From Anaerolineales bacterium (lineage in GTDB: Bacteria; Chloroflexota; Anaerolineae; Anaerolineales; Villigracilaceae), in the NCBI GenBank assembly GCA_030583905.1, contig CP129481.1:558001-622000 (forward strand): DNA of 64,000 bases, written 5' to 3'. This document shows, in pieces, positions 24,772 through 32,374 of this stretch. The notes beneath the pieces were generated by a model that did no database searches, was not told where the DNA came from, and saw only the letters and a program-made list of their open reading frames with translations. Every line of letters begins with the position of its first letter. Within the stretch, counting starts at the first letter, position 1. A program made the translations under genes and the position numbers.

Positions 24772-25932
24772 TTAAACTTCTACAACCGCGGTTTCTATCG
24801 ATTGGATGGGAGGCAGGAAATCCGCCAGCAATTCCCAGGTATCTCCGGAGTCGCGAGAGTGGAAGATCTGTCCTGTATTCGTGCCGAAGTAAATGCCGGC
24901 ATCTTCGAAGGTATCAGTTGCCATCGCTTCCCGCAAAACATCCACATAGGCGCGTTCGGGCAGTCCATTGGACAGGCGCTGCCAGGTATCGCCGGCATCG
25001 CGGCTGCGCCACACAGCGAGTTTTCCATCCATACTTATATGAAATTCGTCGCTTTCCTCAGGGACCACATAGATCGTCTTTGGGTCGGTGGGATGGACCA
25101 CGATCGGGAATCCGAAGCGGGTTGGCAGTTTGCCCTCGCCGATATCAATCCAGTCCTCGCCGGCGTTGTCGCTGCGATAAATCCCGCAGTGATTTTGCTG
25201 ATAGAGCACGTTTGGATTGGATGGGTGCATTGCAATCTTGTGCACGCATTGCCCATATTCGGGAAATTTTTCGGGATGAAAATCGGCGCGGACATTCTTG
25301 TTGAACGGATTCCATGTTTTCCCGCCATCGTCCGTGCGGTAACAGCCCCCCGTTGACATTGCAATGTACATGCGGCTCAGGTTGGATGGGTCGAGCATGA
25401 TCGTATGCAGGCAGAATCCGCCGTTGCCGGGGAAGAACTTCCCGCGATGTGGATGGTCGAAGAAGCCTTCGTTGATCTCCCACGTCTCGCCGCGGTCTTT
25501 GGATACGAACAGGGAAGCCGGCTGTGCGCCTGCATACAGGACATTCGGCTCATCAACGCGCCCGGGCGTGATATTCCAGACCTTGATCATTTTCTCCGGT
25601 TTGTCTTTTATCTCTTCACCCGCCTCCGAGCGGAACGCCTCTTCCACTGTGCTGGGTGGACGCCCCGACTTTGACGGGCGTGGAATGATCGGATTCTGTT
25701 TTGCCTGCGTCCAAGTCCTTCCAAAATCGTCCGAGTAATGGGTGGTTGGTCCATAGACAAAATGGCTGACCGCCGCATGAATGCGGTTGTCGCGCGGATC
25801 CAGTTTCATATGCATCATGTTCCAACTCTTGAAGAGGATGTCGCTCGTTGTCCATTTTTTGCGGGCAGGGTCGCTTTCCAGAATAAAACCACCCTTGGTT
25901 GTCCCAACGAAGACCATCACTTTTGGGGTCAT
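24772..25932 (-). CDS. BNR/sortilin-type beta-propeller protein
   Basis: This 386-residue protein has repeated Asp-box motifs (SKDRGETWE, RTDDGGKTWN, RSDNAGEDW, RSRDAGDTWQ, SRDSGDTWE), as in sialidase, VPS10 and photosystem-stability beta-propellers. No signal peptide is visible, so it is probably cytoplasmic. No catalytic residues of sialidases can be placed, so the enzyme role is open. The ATG at 25932 follows AAAGGAG; the open frame further upstream has no start signal and runs into the divergent histidine kinase gene. Confidence 0.8.
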   Translation of the reverse strand: MTPKVMVFVGTTKGGFILESDPARKKWTTSDILFKSWNMMHMKLDPRDNRIHAAVSHFVYGPTTHYSDDFGRTWTQAKQNPIIPRPSKSGRPPSTVEEAFRSEAGEEIKDKPEKMIKVWNITPGRVDEPNVLYAGAQPASLFVSKDRGETWEINEGFFDHPHRGKFFPGNGGFCLHTIMLDPSNLSRMYIAMSTGGCYRTDDGGKTWNPFNKNVRADFHPEKFPEYGQCVHKIAMHPSNPNVLYQQNHCGIYRSDNAGEDWIDIGEGKLPTRFGFPIVVHPTDPKTIYVVPEESDEFHISMDGKLAVWRSRDAGDTWQRLSNGLPERAYVDVLREAMATDTFEDAGIYFGTNTGQIFHSRDSGDTWELLADFLPPIQSIETAVVEV

Positions 25933-26023
25933 GAGATTCTCCTTTACCATTAAAAGAACAAATTTTCTAAAAATTATAGCACATTCTTTACCAAAAACAA
26001 GCGGTACAATGGTGGGGATAATT

Positions 26024-27943
26024 ATGGTCGTAAAAATCAAAGGAACAAAGACCTTGACCGCTACAGGTGCACAAACGAGAAAAACGCTCCCGTTGGGCGA
26101 GATATATGGGGATATTAATAATATAAAAAACGTGTTCCGATGGTGTCTCACCCTGGTGATCATGGCAATGATCGCGGGGAGTGTCATCGGGTACATATCC
26201 GGCAATGTGTCATCATCCAACCTGTTGTTGACGGGCATTCTGCCAGTGTTAACGGGATATTACCTCGTGAGCCGCGAAAAATTCGAGATGACGGCGGTTC
26301 TGCTTTCCGTTGAATTGATCCTCCTGAATACGATCCTTGCCACCCGTGGAGCGGGGATTCACCACGTCACCATGCTCGCTTTTCCTGCGATCCTCATCAT
26401 TGCCAGCCTGGTCACAAAACGACAGACCATGATCTTTTTGACCATCCTGACGCTTGCCTGCCTTGTCTGGCTGGTATTCGGGGAGATACAAGGTTTGTAT
26501 ACTCCCGCCGGCATTATTCATGGTTCGTCAGCGAGTTTCTACTTGGCATCCATTATCGTCGTCATCACGGCGGTCATGGCGCGTGTGTTGTCGGAAACCC
26601 TGTTCAGGAATTCCCTGCAGATCCAGCGGGAACTCGCAGAGAGAAAACTGACCGAGGGAAAAATGGAGTCGCTCATCCACGAGTTGGAAGCGAGGAACGC
26701 TGAATCGGAGACCTTGCGTGAAAGCCTTGCCAGCCTGGTCAGCACGGTCGAATTTGCGGAGATCATCCAGAAAATTCTGGAGCAGATCAAACGCGTCATC
26801 CCGTACGACAGCGCATCGGTGTGGAGGGTGGAAGGTGATATACAAAAATTCATTGGCGGTCGCGACCTGCCTGAGATGTTTTGGGATGCCAATGTGGAAT
26901 TCGCCACCGATGAGACCAATTCCGCATTGCCCATTCTCACTGGAGAAGCGCCGTTCATTTTGAACAATAATGTTCAAGAGGAGTTGATGGATTTCAAAGA
27001 AGAGCCGCACAGCTATATCAACTCCTGGCTTGCGATCCCGCTGAAAACACGCGGGAAGATCATCGGCGCGATCATGCTGGATGGAAAGAAAAAGGGTCAA
27101 TTCACCGGGCATCATGCGGAACTGGCGGTCATGTTCGCCAACCAGGTTGCGATCGCGCTGGAAAATTCACAGTTGTTTAACGATCTGCAAAACGAATTGC
27201 GTATGCGGGGCGAGCTTATCCGCGAGTTGGAAGCAAAGAATGCCGAATTGGAACGCTTCACCTACACCGTTTCACATGACCTGAAATCGCCCTTGGTGAC
27301 CATCAACGGGTTTCTCGGCTACCTTGAAGCGGATATCGCGTCGAACAACATTGCGCGTTTCCGGCACGACTGTCAACGCATCAAGGATGCCGTTGTAAAA
27401 ATGCACACCCTGCTTGGCGAACTGCTGGAACTTTCGCGGATCGGCCGCATCGCAAATCCCTCGCAGATGATCCCGTTCGAAACACTTGTGCATGATGCGG
27501 TTGATATGGTACACGGACAACTTGCCGCGCGCGGCATCACGGTCGATATTCAGCCGAACCTGCCGGCTGTTTATGGAGATCAACAGCGCCTGACAGAGGT
27601 CCTGCAAAACCTGATGGACAATGCCGCCAAGTTCATGGGAGATCAATCCGATCCGCGTATTGAGGTCGGGCAGGATGGTGAGGAAAACGGTTTGCCGATC
27701 TTTTTTGTGCGCGATAACGGCATCGGCATTCCGTTGGAATTGCAGGGACGTGTTTTCGATCTCTTTGATAAGTTGAACCCGGAAAGCGATGGGAGCGGGG
27801 TGGGTCTTGCTATCGTTAAGAGAATTATCGAGGTCCACGGCGGCAGGATCTGGGTCCGGAGCGAAGCGGGAAAAGGATCTGCATTCCTTTTCACCCTGCC
27901 GCGGGAAGAAAGTCAATCAAAATCACAAGGAGATTCAGCATGA
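26024..27943 (+). CDS. Membrane sensor histidine kinase with GAF domain
   Basis: The 639-residue product has six N-terminal membrane helices (~35-190), a coiled coil (~195-235), a GAF sensor domain (~240-400) and a HisKA/HATPase_c kinase core. The H-box is FTYTVSHDLKSPL (the phospho-accepting His), the N-box LTEVLQNLMDNAAKF, G1 RDNGIGIP and G2 GSGVGLAIVKRI. No response regulator is adjacent. The start (ATG 26024, after GGTGGGG) is uncertain by a few codons. The last 4 bp overlap the chagasin-like gene (ATGA), so the two are likely co-translated. Confidence 0.88.
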   Translation: MVVKIKGTKTLTATGAQTRKTLPLGEIYGDINNIKNVFRWCLTLVIMAMIAGSVIGYISGNVSSSNLLLTGILPVLTGYYLVSREKFEMTAVLLSVELILLNTILATRGAGIHHVTMLAFPAILIIASLVTKRQTMIFLTILTLACLVWLVFGEIQGLYTPAGIIHGSSASFYLASIIVVITAVMARVLSETLFRNSLQIQRELAERKLTEGKMESLIHELEARNAESETLRESLASLVSTVEFAEIIQKILEQIKRVIPYDSASVWRVEGDIQKFIGGRDLPEMFWDANVEFATDETNSALPILTGEAPFILNNNVQEELMDFKEEPHSYINSWLAIPLKTRGKIIGAIMLDGKKKGQFTGHHAELAVMFANQVAIALENSQLFNDLQNELRMRGELIRELEAKNAELERFTYTVSHDLKSPLVTINGFLGYLEADIASNNIARFRHDCQRIKDAVVKMHTLLGELLELSRIGRIANPSQMIPFETLVHDAVDMVHGQLAARGITVDIQPNLPAVYGDQQRLTEVLQNLMDNAAKFMGDQSDPRIEVGQDGEENGLPIFFVRDNGIGIPLELQGRVFDLFDKLNPESDGSGVGLAIVKRIIEVHGGRIWVRSEAGKGSAFLFTLPREESQSKSQGDSA

Positions 27944-28329
27944 AAAAGATTCTGTTTTTGTTCGCCTTGTCCGCGCTTGTGCTTGCATCCTGCCGGGGCG
28001 GCGGAAGCGACGAGATCTTTCAGATTTCCGACCCTGCCAGACAGTTGGAAGCTGCGGCGGGGAGCGAGTTCAAGATCGTGATCGAATCGAACCCGACCAC
28101 GGGCTATCACTGGGAGCTTGTAGAAGAGCTTGACGGGAGTATTGTGGAGTTCGTTTCGAAGGATTATCGGCCCGATGAACCCGTCACTACCGGCTCCGGC
28201 GGCGTGGATGTGTGGACGTTCAAAGCGATCGCCGCCGGGGAAACAGAGATCGTGCTTGGATATTATCCGCCATCCAATGACCCGACAGAACCGGAGCAAA
28301 CTGTAACGTTCTCGCTTGCCGTAAAATGA
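27940..28329 (+). CDS. Chagasin-type (I42) protease-inhibitor lipoprotein
   Basis: The 129-residue protein begins with a lipoprotein signal (LVLASC, Cys18). The domain carries the I42 inhibitor loops: NPTTGYHW near 50-57 (the NPTTGY loop that enters the papain active site), a glycine-rich VTTGSGGVDVW loop and a final WxF/F-strand region. Chagasins inhibit C1 cysteine peptidases; here the target would be outside the cell membrane. It overlaps the upstream histidine kinase by 4 bp. Confidence 0.88.
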   Translation: MKKILFLFALSALVLASCRGGGSDEIFQISDPARQLEAAAGSEFKIVIESNPTTGYHWELVEELDGSIVEFVSKDYRPDEPVTTGSGGVDVWTFKAIAAGETEIVLGYYPPSNDPTEPEQTVTFSLAVK

Positions 28330-28502
28330 CCAAACCGAACAGGATGCCCCTTCGGTACTAGTTCCGAGCCGGCGGCATAAAAAACAGTAACAAACCTCCT
28401 GGTTTGATGTTACAGTAATAGTGGTTGCATCATGCAACGTGGACGGGCTGCCGGTTTTCCAACGCCGATGGAGCGCAGCCTGATTGACAATAAGGAGGAA
28501 AC

Positions 28503-29213
28503 ATGAAACGCCTTGTCCTGCTTGCAGGACTTGTTCTGCTCGGTTTGACGGCTTGCAGGGGCGAAAGTACCGAGCCCGCAGCGATGCCATCTACCACATC
28601 CACAAGCGCGCCGACGCTTGCGCCCACCCCTGTTCTTCCAACACCCGCTCCAACTCCTGAACCTGTGACCATACAGTTGACGACCGAACGGGTCAATTGC
28701 CGCATCGGACCGGGTACGTTCTACCAGACCATCAACGAATTGGGTCAGGGACGGTCGCTGCGGGTTGAGGGACGGAATGACGCGTCCAACTGGTGGTATG
28801 TGCGCGATCCCGGAAACCCCGGCGGGTTCTGCTGGGTCTCCGCCGAAGTAAGCCAGACACAGGGAGATGTAGACCAACTCCCGGTCATCCCGCCGCCTAT
28901 GGCTGCTGTAACGGATGTAAGACTCCGCGTCGAGCCAAACCGGATCGTGGTTGGCTGCAACCAGTTCCCTCAGACGGTCTTTTTTGAAGCGCAAGTCACC
29001 ACCGACGGACCCACCCTGCTTACATGGAGATGGGAAGTCAGCAATGGTGCGGTATCGGATGTCGGCTCGTTGATCTTTCAGGAAGCCGGGACACAGGTCA
29101 TCAACGATTATTATCAGATCAATGCCCCGAACGAATATTGGGTGAAATTGCACATTCTCACCCCCAATCAACGCGAAGATCAAATCACATTCCCCGTAAG
29201 CTGCACTCCTTAA
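28503..29213 (+). CDS. SH3b-domain lipoprotein with Thr/Pro linker
   Basis: This 236-residue lipoprotein (LLGLTAC, Cys18) has a Thr/Pro/Ala-rich linker (~25-55). A bacterial SH3 domain follows, with the mark RVNCRIGPGTFYQTI and WWYVRDP...GGFCWV. The C-terminal domain is beta-rich (RLRVEPNRIVVGCN onward) with a conserved Cys pair. It is probably cell-surface anchored. A paralogous layout is seen in the gene at 38710-39597. The ATG has a strong AAGGAGGAA site. The 173-bp gap before it holds no gene. Confidence 0.82.
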   Translation: MKRLVLLAGLVLLGLTACRGESTEPAAMPSTTSTSAPTLAPTPVLPTPAPTPEPVTIQLTTERVNCRIGPGTFYQTINELGQGRSLRVEGRNDASNWWYVRDPGNPGGFCWVSAEVSQTQGDVDQLPVIPPPMAAVTDVRLRVEPNRIVVGCNQFPQTVFFEAQVTTDGPTLLTWRWEVSNGAVSDVGSLIFQEAGTQVINDYYQINAPNEYWVKLHILTPNQREDQITFPVSCTP

Positions 29214-29218
29214 GAGAG

Positions 29219-29252
29219 AAGCCCCTGAAGTTTCATCATCAGGGGCTTTTTT
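29219..29252. terminator. Terminator between SH3 lipoprotein and DUF4230 genes
   Basis: A 10-bp stem (AAGCCCCTGA/TCAGGGGCTT) is followed by TTTTTT on the plus strand. Confidence 0.85.
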
Positions 29253-29255
29253 AAG

Positions 29256-29918
29256 CTATTGGAAGATCACCGTCTTGTACCCGAGGGCGGTGAAGAACTT
29301 TAGTAGATAGGCTTCCGCGTTCCGCTTTCCCTGAACGAGAATGCCGTCCTCCAGCGCCGCCTTGAGAATTTCATTCTCTGCCGACTGCCTCGCCAGCGTC
29401 TCGAGGTCCACCTGCCCCTTGGTCAGCAGACCCGTATCGCGATCATATACATAGGATTTCTGATTGTCGAGCGTCGCCACGAACACCTCGGTAGGAGGCA
29501 GGCGTACGTATAACACGCCGTTATCTAAGCGCAGGTCGCCGGGCTGCATTTTCTCCATATCAATGCCTGCGATCACGATGCCGTGCGCCACGAACAACAA
29601 TCTGTCGCCGAACACAAAACCGAACGTGCCCTGCCCGATCTCTGCAGTAATGACCTTTTCCACGCTATACTGGATCGTCTCCAGACGAGCCAGCGCGCGG
29701 ATCTCGTTGATATACGTCACCGGGTCGGGGATGATCGTAGGCGTGGGATTCATCAACTGCGCCACCTGAGTCTGCAATGCCTGGTTCGCCTGGCTGGCTT
29801 GCTCGAACGGGCGGGATGCCGCTTCGGCTGTATCGCGCACCGTCTCTACGATAAAATAGACACCAGCGGCAAGCACCGCCAGGATCAGGATGGACATGAT
29901 TGTATTAAATGTCTTCAT
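29256..29918 (-). CDS. DUF4230-like membrane-anchored protein
   Basis: The 220-residue product has an N-terminal membrane helix (IMSILILAVLAAGVYFIVE, ~7-25), a Gln-rich helix and a Thr/Pro turn. A soluble domain follows with RALARLETIQYSVEKVIT and GIDMEKM...LPPTEVF, the signature of DUF4230. The function is not known. The ATG at 29918 follows AAAGGAAG. An extended -10 (TGCTATAAT) lies 25 nt upstream. Confidence 0.8.
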   Translation of the reverse strand: MKTFNTIMSILILAVLAAGVYFIVETVRDTAEAASRPFEQASQANQALQTQVAQLMNPTPTIIPDPVTYINEIRALARLETIQYSVEKVITAEIGQGTFGFVFGDRLLFVAHGIVIAGIDMEKMQPGDLRLDNGVLYVRLPPTEVFVATLDNQKSYVYDRDTGLLTKGQVDLETLARQSAENEILKAALEDGILVQGKRNAEAYLLKFFTALGYKTVIFQ

Positions 29919-29943
29919 TTTCTTCCTTTCACTAACTTGCCCT

Positions 29944-29949
29944 ATTATA
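29944..29949 (-). promoter_or_regulatory. Extended -10 promoter of the DUF4230 gene
   Basis: The minus strand reads TTGCTATAAT, a TGn-extended consensus -10, with no clear -35. Confidence 0.6.
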
Positions 29950-29987
29950 GCAAGGTCATTATGATCGCATACAAACAATCTTGTAAG

Positions 29988-30995
29988 ATGAGAAAAGTCC
30001 TATTTGCGCTTTCCCTCGCCCTTTTTGGGTGTTCTTTCCCTGTTCAGGTGACGTTGGGGACTCCCACGCCGACTCCCGCCCCTGAAGTGCTTCCTACTCC
30101 CACACAACCGCCTCTCACCACGGCGGAACCTGGTACAGACCAGAATCCCCTGATCCTCGCCCTCTCTCCTTCCCCGCGCCCCTCCGACGAGGTGATCGCC
30201 GCCGGGGAAAGCATCGCTGCCTATCTTCAGGAGCGGACCGGCTACCGTATTGTAACCACCGCTCCCCCATCCGAGGGTGTGCTGGTGGATGCGATCTCAA
30301 AGGGTAATGCGCATATCTTTGTGCTTTCGCCCTATGGGTATGTGATGGCGCGCGACATGGACCTCGTCACCGCATTGTTGGCGCGCGTCCGCGACGGGCA
30401 GACATTTTACGGGGCGCAGATCATCTCCACCCGAAAAAATGACTTCATCTCTTATTTCAATCCCGCGCGGAACGAGAACACGGCAGATGCCGTCGCCGCG
30501 CTGAGGCAATTCGACCAGAAGAAAGCCTGCTGGAGCGATGCCGTATCACCGTCGGGGTATGTGGTGCCGCTGGGGTTGTTGAATCAGGCTCAGGTCCAGA
30601 TACGAAGCGGGGCGTTCATGAGCGGACAGCCGAGCGTCGTGCGCGCCGTCTACTCCGAGGATATCTGCGACTTCGGCGCCACGTTCATCGACGCCCGAAC
30701 TTCCCCCGCGCTCGAAGCGGATTATCCCGATGTAATGGACAAGGTCATCGTGGTGTGGCGTATTCCGGAGATCATTCCGTATGAGAATATTTCAATGGCG
30801 AGCAGCCTGCCGTTCGAGATGCGGCGCGTGATCCAGCGCGCGTTCATTGACCTGATGCTGACGCCGGACGGAAAGTCCGCGATGCAGGTGGTGTACGGGT
30901 TTGACGAAGTGCAGGCGGTGGAGGATTCTGCTTATACAGAATTCGTAAATTATGTGCTGGCTTCGGGTTTGGACCTGCTGGTTTTGATACAATAG
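29988..30995 (+). CDS. PhnD-like phosphate/phosphonate-binding lipoprotein
   Basis: This 335-residue lipoprotein has a signal MRKVLFALSLALFGC, a Thr/Pro linker (~22-55) and a periplasmic-binding-protein fold of the PhnD/phosphite type. Motifs are NPLILALSPSPRPSD, TTAPPSEGVLVDAISKGNAH, AQIISTRKNDF and SPSGYVVPLGLLNQ. No ABC permease or ATPase gene is nearby, so it may be an orphan receptor. The ATG at 29988 puts the signal at the N-terminus; an ATG 27 bp upstream (AAGG site) is the alternative. Confidence 0.82.
   Translation: MRKVLFALSLALFGCSFPVQVTLGTPTPTPAPEVLPTPTQPPLTTAEPGTDQNPLILALSPSPRPSDEVIAAGESIAAYLQERTGYRIVTTAPPSEGVLVDAISKGNAHIFVLSPYGYVMARDMDLVTALLARVRDGQTFYGAQIISTRKNDFISYFNPARNENTADAVAALRQFDQKKACWSDAVSPSGYVVPLGLLNQAQVQIRSGAFMSGQPSVVRAVYSEDICDFGATFIDARTSPALEADYPDVMDKVIVVWRIPEIIPYENISMASSLPFEMRRVIQRAFIDLMLTPDGKSAMQVVYGFDEVQAVEDSAYTEFVNYVLASGLDLLVLIQ
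30988..30993 (+). promoter_or_regulatory. Extended -10 promoter giving a leaderless SanA/YdcF mRNA
   Basis: TTTTGATACAAT is a TGn-extended -10 whose last T is the first base of the PhnD-like stop codon. It ends exactly 7 nt before the ATG at 31001. Confidence 0.6.
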
Positions 30996-31000
30996 CGCGG

Positions 31001-31648
31001 ATGTTCAAAAGAATAATAAGATTTCTTTGGCGCACTGCGCTTGTATTTGGTTTTCTGGCTGCCGTCGGTCTGTTCGCTCCAAGGTTCGTGATGATGATGT
31101 CTGCCGCGCCGCGCACGTTCAACGCGCAGGATGTTCCGCAGGCGCGCGTGGCGATCGTCTTCGGCGCAGGGTTGTACCGTGACGGCTCGGCTGGACCCGT
31201 GTTGAGTGATCGCGTGGAAACCGCCGTACAATTGTACGAGCAGGGTAAAGTGGAGAAACTGCTGATGAGCGGCGACAACCGCTTCATCGAATACAACGAG
31301 CCCGAAGCGGCGCGGCAGTATGCGCTCCAGCGCGGCGTGCCGGATGAAGACATCGTGCTGGATTATGCGGGCAGGCGCACGTATGATACCTGCTATCGTG
31401 CAAATCACATCTTCGGCGTGGGCGAGGCGATCCTCGTCACACAGCCGTTCCACATGCCGAGAGCCTTGTTCCTTTGCAATTGGTTTGGCGTTGAATCGAC
31501 CGGCGTGGAGTCAGATAACCGTTACTTCCTGAAACGCTCGCGCGCCTATTGGAATTTCCGCGAGACGTTTGCGGTCTTTCAAGCCGCGTGGGATGTGCTG
31601 GTGACAAAGCCCGTGCCTGTACTTGGCGACCCCATACCGATCGAGTAA
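31001..31648 (+). CDS. SanA/YdcF-family (DUF218) membrane protein
   Basis: This 215-residue protein has one N-terminal membrane helix (~8-30) and a DUF218 domain: VAIVFGAGLYRDGSAGPVLSDR, KLLMSGDN, EAARQYALQRGVPDEDI and ILVTQPFHMPRALFL. SanA/ElyC-like proteins affect the cell envelope and vancomycin exclusion in E. coli; the exact reaction is unknown. No ribosome site precedes the ATG, in line with a leaderless transcript. Confidence 0.88.
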   Translation: MFKRIIRFLWRTALVFGFLAAVGLFAPRFVMMMSAAPRTFNAQDVPQARVAIVFGAGLYRDGSAGPVLSDRVETAVQLYEQGKVEKLLMSGDNRFIEYNEPEAARQYALQRGVPDEDIVLDYAGRRTYDTCYRANHIFGVGEAILVTQPFHMPRALFLCNWFGVESTGVESDNRYFLKRSRAYWNFRETFAVFQAAWDVLVTKPVPVLGDPIPIE

Positions 31649-31685
31649 TTCACTTCGTCATGAAAACACCTGAATGGAGAATACA

Positions 31686-32255
31686 ATGAACCGTGAAGAA
31701 GCCCTGTCCCTCGTGCGTGAATTTGTAAAGAACGAAGGTCTCGTGCGCCACATGCTTTCGGTGGAAGCCGCCATGCGCTTCTACGCCGAAAAACATGGTG
31801 AAGACGTCGAGTTATGGGGATTGCTCGGTCTGCTGCACGATTTCGATTGGGAGATCCATCCTTCGCTGGAGGAACATCCGCAAAAGGGATCGGCGATCCT
31901 GCGCGAGCGCGGCGTAAGCGAGGAGATCATTCAGGATATTTTGAGTCACGCCGACCATACCGGTGTGCCGCGCGACACGCTTCGCAGAAAAGCGCTCGCC
32001 GCCTGCGACGAGATCACGGGGCTGATCACCGCCGTTGCGCTGGTGCGCCCGTCCCATTCGCTGTATGACCTTGAAGCCAGTTCCGTCAAAAAGAAATGGA
32101 AGGATAAGGCATTTGCGGCAGGCGCCTCGCGCGAGGAAATGACCCATTCCGCGCAGGAATTCGGCGTGGAGTTGTGGGAGCATGTCGGCAATGTCATCAT
32201 GGCGATGCGGAAAATCGCCCCGGAGTTGGGACTGGTTGGAAACATCCAGCAATAA
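31686..32255 (+). CDS. HD-domain hydrolase
   Basis: This 189-residue metal-dependent phosphohydrolase-like protein has LVRHMLSVEAAMRFYAE (first His), WGLLGLLHDFDWE (the HD pair), EHPQKGSAIL and DILSHADHTG. The substrate, probably a nucleotide or phosphorylated metabolite, is unknown. The ATG at 31686 has TGGAGA upstream; an in-frame ATG lies 12 bp earlier. It sits 37 bp after the SanA-like gene and may share its transcript. Confidence 0.88.
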   Translation: MNREEALSLVREFVKNEGLVRHMLSVEAAMRFYAEKHGEDVELWGLLGLLHDFDWEIHPSLEEHPQKGSAILRERGVSEEIIQDILSHADHTGVPRDTLRRKALAACDEITGLITAVALVRPSHSLYDLEASSVKKKWKDKAFAAGASREEMTHSAQEFGVELWEHVGNVIMAMRKIAPELGLVGNIQQ

Positions 32256-32374
32256 ATTAGCAACGCATTGTACAAAATAAACCGGACCTGACATCCCTCA
32301 CCATTGGTGAGGGGGACATTTCATGTCTTTTGTAATTTTGGGGATAAAATAGAGGAACGCAGGAGGACCTTCCC

